Origin: Madurella fahalii
Lineage: Eukaryota; Ascomycota; Sordariomycetes; Sordariales
Assembly (NCBI GenBank): GCA_029876055.1
Contig: CM056875.1
Location: forward strand, 3,056,001 to 3,120,000
Direction of reading: 5' to 3'
DNA length: 64,000 nucleotides
In this document: positions 22,839 through 32,840 of the stretch, in pieces
Numbering within the stretch: position 1 is the first letter of the stretch
How the letters are laid out: every line of letters begins with the position of its first letter
Notes under the pieces: generated by a model
Seen by the model: the letters and a program-made list of their open reading frames with translations, nothing else
Told to the model about the DNA's origin: nothing
Database searches by the model: none
Made by a program: the position numbers and the translations under genes

Positions 22839-24883
22839 GGGGCGTGACGAGGGGTGATGGACAGAAGTGATGGATAAGGCCAGGAGACAACGGAGAGGGC
22901 CTGGTTTATTTGGATATATGGGAAAGGTGGGCTGCTGACGATCAAGATATATGTGCGATGCATGTTGCCTTAGTCATAATTATGTTATTCCCTGTGTTAT
23001 TTTTGCAGATAATGCCCCCGAAAGGAAGAAGAGGGGCCAACCAAATTGAGTTACAACTTGAACTGAATTCGTAGTAGGTACAATAATCATTACATCGGCG
23101 TATTTGACCGTATCAATTTTACGAGTCACAGCACGAATGTACTAGTAAGCGTCTAGCCCCCATTTGCCATCATTTCTGATGCCGTAGCGGTCGTGGCGCT
23201 GTCGTTTGGCGTTCCCGTTGTCTCTAGGACTGCATCTAGAGGTGTTGTCTGACTCCGAAATTGATGACATATTCGGTCAAGCCGAGATAGAGGCTGTCAG
23301 ACAATGAATGGAAAAAGATGCATGTCAGATAGGAAGCCCCTGTCCGAAACAGGGGTCTAAAAAGGCGACATAGGCCGAGAGGGGTTCATATTTAGCTAGA
23401 CAATGGTTGCCATTTGCTACCATTTGCCACACACTTTACCGAAGTACACTACTATCAAGGGGTCTCTCTAGCAAGGCTAGAGGAGAAGATAAGAAAAAGA
23501 AAGACTTGAACAATTCAACCGCACAGTCCCAGGCCTCAGCATTTCACTTACTCAACAGCCCACGATTCAAGCCAGTCATTTACGACAAAGAACGCCCTCA
23601 GAAGCACCTTTATATCTACAGCATCTTCCACCACAACAGCATGAACACCAAAACCACAAAACTAAATACCTGCTTAGTTCCGACCACTTACTGACGGTTC
23701 CCACGCTAATTCAATACCTAGTAGTAGTACTCAATAAAATGAATTTTATTTTTTGGAGTATTTCTTTAACCAGGGAGAATTGGTAATTTATTCAAGTTTA
23801 CCATTTTTATGTTAATAGAAGAAAGCGCCAAAAGGGAGAAGCATCAAGGCCGTAGTAGAGCGAGTAATTAGAAGAACGTTCTTGACTACATCTTACATAC
23901 TTGTCAGAAGGGAGCTATAATGCAGCCTTGATTATACGTAGACAGTCAAGGTAAGGTAGATTACAGCACAGGAAAAGTTTGTCGGTATCAGCTAGATATG
24001 ATGCCCCGGTAGGCGAAGACTGGGACGTGTAGGCAGCTGATCTGGCTACAATTTACTTTGCTTTCCCGGATAGGTATGCAAGCAGAAAACATAGCTCTTA
24101 GAGGTCCCTGTCTTTTTCAATTATCAGGCATTGAGCGACAGATGCAAGTCTCGCGCATATAAGAAGCCTGGCCAATATTGCCAACGAAGATATAAATCGG
24201 AATCGCGCCGAAACTTGTTGACACTGTAGCAAAACAGGGTGTAAAAGACATTGGTCCCGTTATAGGTGCTGGTTGACCGGGAACAGAAAGTCGATTAGTG
24301 CGGTCAATGCTGCTCTCACAGCATTAGGTTGGGTGGCTGGCCCTATATCGGATTGCCGCAATTCGCGCCTCCAGAGGGCTCTGGAAACGTGATTGGTGCT
24401 GCCGATGGTTCTCACATCCACATCTGAGGAGGGGTTGGTGCCTTCGCCTGCTCAGGCTCATCGCATCCGGTATAGGCGGTGCCGAATCCCTGTGAAATCC
24501 CACGCATTTCCCTCTTAAGCAGATCCTACTCGCTTCTGGTCATCCCGCCAGAACGCCCGCAAAGAGGCTGGTGAATTTCCTTTCCCACTGAGTGTTCAAG
24601 AGAATGAGCCCACCTGCGACCCTGCTGTGTAGCCCGACACCTGCCGGCCTGCCCTGTCTACGGGGCCCTGTGCCGTGTGGGCAATAGGGAGCGGCGTCGA
24701 CGCGCATGGCGCGGCACCGTACATACGGCGTTGCAGGCCAGACATAAATTGTTCGTTCCCGAGGGATCTAAGCAGATGTTCAAGGTTCTTATTAGTTGAG
24801 GTAAAGCATTGCTCAAACGTTCATGCCCTTTCTCTTTCCCCCACCGCATTAATAAATTGTCAAGTACAACTGAAGTTATCGTC
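22839..24883. other. AT-rich intergenic gap, no gene seen
   Basis: About 2 kb, clearly more AT-rich than its flanks, separates the PKS-NRPS from the nitrilase. It holds a perfect 7-bp hairpin (CCCCTGT / ACAGGGG, 23337–23355) and many TAGTA-type short motifs. A 95-codon frame at 23407–23694 has low-complexity content and no recognisable domain. Nothing identifiable as a transposase, inverted terminal repeat or tRNA was seen. It may be an eroded insertion or simply the cluster edge. Confidence 0.6.
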
Positions 24884-25986
24884 ATGGCCACTCCGATTCG
24901 GGTTGCTGTCATCCAGGCGGAGCCCGTCTATCTCGACCTAGCAGCCTCCATCAAGAAAGCATGTGGTCTCATCGCCGACGCGGCCAAGGGTGGGGCGAAG
25001 CTCGTCGCTTTCTCTGAGTGTTGGGTCCCGGGTTACCCTGCGTGGATCTGGTAAGCCCCGCTACCTTACTTGAGTTACACCTCGAATTCAGCTGTGATGG
25101 CCTGTAAACTAATATACATAGGGCCCGACCGGTCGATGTCGAGTTGCAGACACGATACATCTATAACGCTCTGCCCGTCCAGTCTGAGGCGATGGAGCTG
25201 GTCAAGGCGGCGGCCAAGGAGCACTCGATCGCCGTGGTCCTGGGCTTTGCCGAGCAGAGCCCGTCCCACAGCGTCTACATCTCGCAGGCCATCATCTCGC
25301 CGGCGGGCGAGGTCCTTACGCACCGCAGAAAGATCAAGCCGACCCACATGGAGCGTACCATCTTCGGCGACGGATCCGGTAAAGACCTGAACAATGTCGC
25401 CGAGATCGACTTTGGCGCCGAGCACGGCAAAGTCAAAGTCGGATGCCTGGCATGCTGGGAGCACACGCAGCCGCTCTTGAAATACCACACTATCTCGCAG
25501 GGTGAGGCCATTCACGTCGCCATGTGGCCGCCCATTGCACCCACGACGGGCGTCGACGACCCCGGCCTATGGAGCATGAGCACTGAGGGATGCCAAAATC
25601 TGTCGCAAACCTACGCCATCGAAAGCACCGCCTATGTGCTGCACGCTACGGCCGTTTGCAACCAGGAGAGCATTGCGCTGCTCAAGACGGAGCAGGGGAT
25701 TGTGTGCAACCGACCAGGTGGCGGCCACAGCTGCGTTATTGCTCCCGACGGCCGGCGGTTGACGACGCCTCTCGGCGATGGGACGGGCGTGACTGAGGGC
25801 ATCGTGTATGCCGATCTGGATCTCGCCAGGAACGTGGCGACCAAGGGCTTCTTGGATATTGTTGGCCACTACAGTCGGCCAGACCTCCTGTGGCTGGGTG
25901 CCGACAGACGGCAGAAGGAAGCCGTTGTCGCCCTCAGACCGGCCGCGCCGGCGGATCCCGCGGGGGAGAAACAAGACGAGGCTTGA
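24884..25986 (+). CDS. Nitrilase (C-N hydrolase superfamily)
   Basis: Two exons (24884–25050 and 25122–25986, intron 71 nt) give 343 residues, the usual size of fungal nitrilases. The catalytic triad is visible: Glu45 in AFSECWVPGYP, Lys128 in HRRKIKPTHMER and Cys167 in GCLACWEHTQPLLKYH. HVAMWPP and GGGHSCVIAPDGR are further family blocks. The CWEHTQPLLKYH context resembles the fungal arylacetonitrilase/cyanide-hydratase branch rather than amidases. The expected reaction is hydrolysis of an organic nitrile to the carboxylic acid and ammonia, with possible amide by-product, in the cytosol. The next gene downstream on the same strand is an aldoxime dehydratase, which makes nitriles, so the two probably act in sequence. 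The exact substrate is unknown. Confidence 0.92.
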
Positions 25987-26630
25987 TATCTTGACTAACT
26001 ACTAATACCATGACTGGGATTGTTTAACAAGTTCGTAATTTGCCCCGAAAGATTTAGACAGAAATGCGTGACATGCTTGTCCGAAGCTGCTTCTGGACAA
26101 GTACAATCTCCAACGTCTGGCCGAGAGCTTCCTATCTCTCAGCCTCCCCTCATTTTCCATTTCCCCTCAATCTTGAACTGGCTCCGATTCCTCGTGAGTG
26201 GTGGCTCAAATGTGGGCCCACGGCTGGTACCCCTCTTCTGCAATCCAATGTTGAGAGGTTTTGGTTTCACAACGCCGAAGCTCTGCAGCTCAGCCGAGAC
26301 ATATCATACGTTGAAGCCATGCTCGTTCCCATTCTCGCTTGAGCCGGCACCAATGCGGGGAGTGCTCATCAAGGTGACTTCCCATTGGTCCTCTTCTCGA
26401 GAGGTCCTTTCCAACAGCGACATCAGATAGGTTGGGCATTAATACTTGACGTGTGGTCTTGGATGAAGGGGTACTTGTGGGAACGAGGCTCAGAGCAAGG
26501 GTAGCAGTATTGCTCGAGCATTATAAGAGCAGTTGATTTAGGCAGGTTAACATCGCTATCCAAGGATCGAAAGCATCTCTCACGCTTTCCATCAACCTTT
26601 CAGTTAGCTCTCGTAGGCCCAGCTTTGACG
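25987..26630. other. Intergenic, probable promoter of the aldoxime dehydratase gene
   Basis: This 644-bp stretch lies between two plus-strand genes. It has pyrimidine-rich segments around 26130–26170 and no coding frame that looks real. Confidence 0.55.
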
Positions 26631-27710
26631 ATGCTTGCTTCAGCGATACCAGACCATCTCCAGTGCAGCCGCACTCGGCCGCCACGACTACCCGCCCCCG
26701 ACTTTCAGCCTCCCTACCCATCCTACAGCGTGCGTTTCCCCGAAAAGGTTTCCCAGCTCGTCATGGCCATAATTGGCGCACAATACAAATCCGCCTCGGA
26801 TGCCGCCGACGGAGACGCCCAGTCAACCCTCACTCCTTTCTTGACAGCGTCCCCGAGCAGTAGCCCGCCGTCCTTCTTCGAATGGGCGTCTGTCACCGAC
26901 AACAAAGGTTTCTACAACCTCGCCATTCTCGCGTACTGGCCCAGCAAGGCCGCGTACTCGACATGGGCCGAGCAGTCCGGGTTCCGTGCGTGGTGGCAGG
27001 CACTTAACCCAGAGAACTGCCAGCACGGCTGGTTCCTGGAGATCTTCTTTCCCACCACGGACCGCTTCGAGACCCTCTTCAATACGGACGGCACTCCCGA
27101 GGGCTCGGCCCACATGGGACAGTGCATGAGCCCTGCCGTCCGCGAGCACGGATACTGGGGCAGCATGCGCGACCGCCTGCCTGTCTCGCAGACCGACGAC
27201 CTTGTCGGCACCAAGGCCGCCCCCGAAGACTTCAAGACTGGTGGTACCACCTCCAACAGCCGCGTCAGCGTCCCAGGGAGGAAGAACCTCACCGTCATTC
27301 GGTCAGGGCAAGACTGGCTCGACACCACTCCAGAAGAGCGCAAGCTGTACCTCGAGACCATGCACCCTGTCTTAACCAAAGGCATGGACTTCCTCCGCGA
27401 CCACGGCGATGAAGTCGGGTGTTTAAGCTGCCGCTTCATGGAGATCGTCGACCCAGCTACCACCAAAGCGGACAACATAGATCGCACGTTTGGGCTGGCA
27501 TATTTTGACGACCTGGCATCGCTTGAACGGTGGTGCAAGGAGCATCCGACGCATCTGGCGATTTTCGGGGGGTTCCATCAGTATGCGCGGAAGCTGCAGA
27601 ATAATGTCACGCTGCGAGTGTTTCATGAGGTCATGGTACTCGAGCCCGAGCAACAGCTCTTTGAGTATGTGGCTTGCCATCCCGGGACCGGGATGCTCGT
27701 GGCTCACTAG
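26631..27710 (+). CDS. Haem-containing aldoxime dehydratase (phenylacetaldoxime dehydratase family)
   Basis: A single exon encodes 359 residues. The start at 26631 gives MLASAIPDHLQ two residues in, the conserved N-terminus of the fungal family, followed by a Pro-rich lead and the core segments FPEKVSQLVMAIIGAQY, EHGYWGSMRDRLP and CRFMEIVDP. The C-terminal domain carries His308 (PTHLAIFGGF), the probable proximal haem ligand, and His332 (LRVFHEVMVL), matching the catalytic histidine of bacterial OxdA/OxdRE-type enzymes; residue roles are transferred by family knowledge. These enzymes dehydrate aldoximes (R-CH=NOH) to nitriles. Together with the adjacent nitrilase this makes a two-step aldoxime-to-acid route. 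The gene lies 3.8 kb beyond the PKS-NRPS stop, past an AT-rich gap, so membership of the same cluster is uncertain. Confidence 0.92.
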   Translation: MLASAIPDHLQCSRTRPPRLPAPDFQPPYPSYSVRFPEKVSQLVMAIIGAQYKSASDAADGDAQSTLTPFLTASPSSSPPSFFEWASVTDNKGFYNLAILAYWPSKAAYSTWAEQSGFRAWWQALNPENCQHGWFLEIFFPTTDRFETLFNTDGTPEGSAHMGQCMSPAVREHGYWGSMRDRLPVSQTDDLVGTKAAPEDFKTGGTTSNSRVSVPGRKNLTVIRSGQDWLDTTPEERKLYLETMHPVLTKGMDFLRDHGDEVGCLSCRFMEIVDPATTKADNIDRTFGLAYFDDLASLERWCKEHPTHLAIFGGFHQYARKLQNNVTLRVFHEVMVLEPEQQLFEYVACHPGTGMLVAH

Positions 27711-30095
27711 TAAGCTGGAGGTGAGTGGAAGAAACGACATAGCATAGTCACAGAGACGAGTTAGGTACCATGCAATACTTGGATGTCAAGCTACCTATTC
27801 TCCCGGTCTACATACTTGCCGTCTCCCCAGAACACGAAGGAGTGGAGCATAGCTCGTTGTATATGAGGATGCTAATACTGATGGCTACTAGTTCCGATAA
27901 GGTATCGTGATGGATGCGCCTTGTTTAATCCAATATCCCGGAGCCCGGTATTGAACTCCTCCGAACCCAAGTTGGTTTATGCATTTAGGCAATGAAATTA
28001 TTTATGAAAATATTTCGTATTTCTATGAAAGTTTGCAAATGTATCTTATAGTTGGAGGGCCTGGTGAGAAAGCGCTGAGTCTTCTGGGTTATCAATCTAG
28101 AGTCCCACAGACCCTAAATCGGAAAACTTCCATATGAGTATAGCTCAGCAAGTATTTTGGAGCAACGAGGCCACGAATACCTAAGAGGACATGATGGCGA
28201 AGTCACGGTCTCTGACGTTGATCTCAGATCCAACTCACCAAGCCCCAACATCCCCCATCAACCTCTTCCAACCCGGCTCCTTCCGCTTCGCCGTCATCAA
28301 ATTCCCCGGCCAAGTCCCTCCCTTAACCCCCGGCAACCCCGTCCGAATTTCGATTAACTACGAGTGCCGACACGCGAACGCCTACCTACTGCGCGGTCGG
28401 GACAGGGAGGCTACTACCACGGCCACCGTTGTGGCAGGGAGGCTGGACGCCTGGGAACCCGAGGCGACCACCAGTACCCTTCCCGTGACGTGCTGTAATA
28501 GAAATTAGTATAAGCCGGTCCGGGCTGTGGTTTATAATTCTTGCCCTTGAGGTCCGATAACTTTTCAAGTGTCCGTTACTCAGCACCTGTTGCAGGAGGC
28601 TCAATGGGTTTACATGGGCCTCAGCTGTCTATAGAGACCGAAGCCAACGGACCAGTTGCGTTGCAGTTGAGGAAGTAGTTACTTATTGCAAACGCTTCAG
28701 GGTATGCAGCTGACATCCGGGAGTGGAAGAAGCCGTGACCGGCATAGGCGAGTGCCCTTCTGTCTGCTGGATCGAGGAGCAAATGAAAACAATCGCCATG
28801 CCTACCTGGATATGATATCCGCATATAGCCGACGGTCTAGTAACGATGACGCCTATCAAGCCCCAGCAGGCCATTTCAGCATCTCGAGCTCATTGAATTC
28901 GGAGCCGGGAACGGAAACGGCGTGCTTTAGGCAATGGACGCTGCCTACCTAGGCGGGCAGTCGCTGTCATGGGCAATATGAAGGCCGGCAGCCCAACCGA
29001 ACAGCAAGCCTACAGCCGATCACCATATTCCTCTCTTAATCCCGCTGCACGCTCGCGTCTCGGTCGTCTCGTAAACCATGGGAAAATTCGAGTCGACACG
29101 GGCCTCGGGCCATGGTCGGGATGCGAGCCAAGGATGTCCAGCTGAAAAGAACGTGGGAAGTCATGCGTAGAATCCCGATACAGGCACCCGCAGAAGGGCG
29201 GCGGAAGCGTCCTTTGAGGCGTGATTCGTGGAGCCAACCAGAAACGGAAAGAACGCACATGATGACAGTCCGATGACTGCCTTACAGGGCAGAGCCCAGG
29301 AAGTTGCTCAAGAACAGACCAGATTTAGGGCCAGGGTAAACAGACTGGCTAGGATAACGAGTTTCACATGTCTGAATCTTGGAGAGGCTGCAATGATCTG
29401 ATGAGTCACAATCTCGTCGCGATTTGTGTTCCGGAAACCTTGGGCTCGAACCGGCGTGTGCACTGTGCAATGTGCAACGTTTGCCAGGTTCGTGCTGGCG
29501 AGCTAAAGTGGTGAGGCCCACTCAGTCCCCTTGGCTGACCCCAAAACTTTACCCCTCGGTCCAAAGTCCAGCCCCGCCCAACCGGCCAATTCAACCCCGG
29601 CCACCCGCTGCGCCCCCCAGCCTGTCCCGCGGTGTGCGAGAGGTCGGATGGAAGGTGGAGAGCGATTTCTTTAAACTCGAGCCGCTGACAGCGCACTGCT
29701 TCTGCTCGCCCCCAGACAACCACGGAATGCGGTCAATTGCGCGCCGGGATGCCCAGAGCTATTCGGCTACAATAGCATTTGCCCTCCACACGACCGTCGC
29801 CGCAGCGAGTCGAGCGAACCACGACCACAACCACCCCCTTCCGTCTAACGACATCCGCCGAGGCAGCAGGGGTAACCTGAAAGGAAGGACAGCACAACAT
29901 CGCGCATCGCAGGAGCGTTAGCAGAGACAGGTAGCGGCAGCGGCGTCAGCACCAGGGTCGGCAGCTGCTGCGTCGGAACCGCCATCGAATCGTCGCCGAT
30001 TGCTGCGAGGAGCCGTCGGTCCTGCTCAAATGAGCGACGGACTCGACGCCCGTTGCGTAACCACGAGACCCAATGGGAGCCGCGTGCTCTAGACA
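27711..30095. other. Long intergenic region, one doubtful short frame
   Basis: About 2.4 kb lies between the aldoxime dehydratase and the Zn2Cys6 regulator. A 105-codon frame at 28191–28508 (MMAKSRSLTLIS..., with INLFQPGSFRFAVIKFPGQ) has GC-rich, coding-like composition over its first 75 codons but no recognised domain; it may be an exon remnant. The last 600 bp is GC-rich and probably holds the promoter and leader of the regulator gene. Nothing else is seen. Confidence 0.5.
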
Positions 30096-32185
30096 ATGAC
30101 GGCAACCGAAGCCATGGAGAGGAGCGGGAACGAGGCCACGGCCTCCAGGACCGAAGGCGAGACTGCCTCAAAGGATCGCCATGCGCCAGCCGCAGACGAC
30201 GCCCGCAGGACCCCGAAGAGGCGGCGCAAGGTGAACCATGGTGAGAACCCTGCTAGCCTCCTATGTTGCTCCCCCAAATCTCGACGCTCGCGAAAGCTAA
30301 CGTCAGCCTGCTGTCCATGGTAGCCTGCCTCTACTGTCGTCGATCTGTAAGTCACTCCTCCCAACGCGCCGGGCCCCCATACACACCCGAACCCTTATCC
30401 AGCAATTGGCCTCTTTCCGTGGTGTGGCGCGACAGGCTGCTGCCGTTGATAGCCACCACGGCAGCACGCAGGCGGCCACACTCCGGCGAAAGGTGGAAGG
30501 GGCAAAAAAGGGAAGAAAAAGGAAAAAAAAAAAAAAAAAAGAGGAAATTGCACGTATCAGAATCGTGATAGTGGCTAACCATGTCATGCTGCTCTGGCCG
30601 TCTCTAGCATATGACGTGCGACCTCGTATGTACCCTTCCATGGCTTGAGCTATTAACCCCGTGCGGACGGATGTTGACCCGAGGCTGTGGCGTGCACAGG
30701 CGAGGCCGTGTACGAGATGTATCAAGCGCAACATTGGGCACCTGTGCCATGACGAGGCGAGAAAGTCCAAGAGATTGCTGGCTTCGTCAACCGCCCACGA
30801 CTCCGGGTCCCAGCCGGACCTCGGGGCCAGTACCGTTGGCCAGAGTGCCGCTTCCATGGAACCGCCCTCGTTCGACGCGGCTATGGGCGACGATCTAGGC
30901 CAGGTCGCGAGGGCCGCCTTTGATGTCGCTGCGCTAGCAAGCCGGGGTGATCCCCTCCAGCTCGTGCAACCCACAGCAGTGTCGGGCATACAGACGAGCG
31001 CGCTGGATACCGCCATGAGCCGATGTAGGTGGCTTGGCCCCCTTCAAACTCGTTTGTTTTCGGCGCAGCAGCAGAACTGACGCTGTCGTCCCACAGTCGC
31101 CAGTTTCTCGGACCGTTGGCTGGCCTCGCAAAACCATTTCCACGACATGCACAACTTCCACCCCAACTATGTGATTGCGCCCGAGGTGACAAACGAGTTC
31201 AATCTTTTGAGTGATTTTTTGCAGACGAGCTTGCTTGACGACGGTGCGCATGTGACAGATGACCAGAACCAGGACGACGCGGCCACGGGGTTCCCCAGCA
31301 GCAGCAGCAGCGCCATGCTCCCCCCAGCGCCACCACGGGGGGTTCCATACTTCCGCCAAATGCCGAGCAGGCCAAGGCCATCTCGAGGCCCGGGAGCACT
31401 CTGCCGACAGACAAGGCGCGCGATTACTACCTCCAGGCGGCAGATCCGTCGGGCACTCTGCCGGAAGAGCGCATGCGACAGGTCTTGCAGGCCAAATACG
31501 ACGCGGGCCTGCTGAAACCATTCAACTACGTCAAGGGATACACTCGGCTCTCGACGTACCTGGACATGTATGTCACGCCGTCATCCAAGCAAAAGGTTCT
31601 CCGGCAGCTCGATCGCTTCAGACCGAAGTTCCGTGAGAAGATAAAAGATCTGACCGACATGGACTTGGTGTTGGTTGAGATGTGGTTTGAGAGGACCCTC
31701 ATGGATTATGAGCGGGTTTTCGCCAGCATGGCCGTCCCGGCCTGTTGCTGGAGGCGGACAGGAGAGATCTTCAGGGGCAACAAGGAGATGGCCGAGCTCA
31801 TTGGCGTGCCGGTCGAGGATCTCCGAGGGGTGAGTTGGGCATGCGGAATACAACTGTCTTGTCTTTCTCTGACGGTATCCATCAGGGCAGGATCGCTCTC
31901 CACGAGATTCTAACAGAGGAGTCGAACGTGAGGTATTGGGAAGAGTTTGGGACCATCGCATTCGATTCCGCCCACGACACGCTCCTCACCGCGTGCTCGC
32001 TCAAAAATCCGTACGACGCGACCAACTACGTCCTGAACTGCTGCTTCTCGTTCAGAATCCGCAGGGACGACCACAAAATGCAAGCCCCCCTTGACGCCCG
32101 CTCTGCTCTCCGCTCTGCTAACATTCACAGTCCGAGTTTAATCATCGGGAACTTCCTTCCGCATGACCCTGATGTCGAACGTTAA
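30096..32185 (+). CDS. Zn2Cys6/PAS transcription factor, ERT1/RDS2–acuK/acuM type
   Basis: The exon model is 30096–30240, 30324–30346 (23 nt), 30608–30625 (18 nt), 30700–31024, 31097–31829, 31886–32079 and 32131–32185. The zinc cluster is assembled from four exons: ACLYCRRS + HMTCDL + ARPCTRCIKRNIGHLCHDE. A conserved central block (FASFSDRWLASQNHF, NFHPNYVIAPEVTNEFNLL), a helical segment (KARDYYLQAADPSG, FNYVKGYTRLSTYLDMYV) and a PAS-like C-terminal region (GRIALHEILTEES, NCCFSFRIRRDDHK) match activators of gluconeogenic and non-fermentable carbon genes. The final intron (32080–32130) has a GC donor and a GCTAAC branch site, restoring HKIPSLIIGNFLP. Between about 31250 and 31325 the frame shifts by one: either a 47-nt intron with a weak GTGACA donor (31252–31298) or a lost base in the C6 run at 31320–31325. 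It is not obviously a cluster-specific regulator. Confidence 0.82.
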
Positions 32186-32840
32186 CTACGGCCGCCCAGT
32201 TGATACGCACACGACTACAACAAGGTCACTGCTCATGTATATCTTCGTTGGAGCAGGCTGCAATGAAGACGTCCAGGCATCTCTGCAGTGGACCGAGTAA
32301 CTCCACTCCACTTGCATTTTTCTACAGTTATCCGAGGCGCAATCAGCCGCAGCGTGCATGGACGACAAGCTAGGCCGTGATGTTGTTGCTTCCGCAAGAA
32401 GACGAAGGCACTGCCCAAGTCAAGGAACCGTAACCCCAAGCTATGCATTGCAATAGCGCAACCACTGGGCCTCTTAGAACCAAGGCCTTTCAGGCAACAT
32501 ACAAGATACCACTCTCATAGTAAATGGAACGCAGGATGCAGAAGCCAGCATTCATGGATTAGGAAATGACTTGAAGACGGCGGTTGCAGGGCTCTTCGGT
32601 GGTGCTTCCCGGCCGCACCTTCCGGCATGAAGCATAGAACTAGGCAGAAACCGAGTCGAACACTGTATTTAACTCACCCTGCTCCTACCATCCCCATTAT
32701 TTTGTCCCCTGCAAGCCGCCACCGTTTTCATTGACCTGTAGGAAGAGTCCATCTGCACCGGACCTCAGTAACAAGCGGCGAATCTCGACCAACCTACACA
32801 CGGCATCCCCAAAAAGTGATAGTCTGGATCTAGCCTCGCA
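32186..32840. other. Intergenic, no gene seen
   Basis: This holds the 3' region of the Zn2Cys6 regulator and the upstream region of the Zip4/Spo22 gene. No domain-bearing frame is present. Confidence 0.6.

Noticed and set aside
23407..23694. 95-codon plus-strand frame in the AT-rich gap
   Set aside because: Low-complexity Lys/Thr/Asn content and no domain or splice context; treated as chance or as remnant sequence.
28191..28508. 105-codon frame as a separate gene
   Set aside because: Coding-like composition only in its first part, no recognised domain, no convincing splice partners; kept as a note in the intergenic entry.
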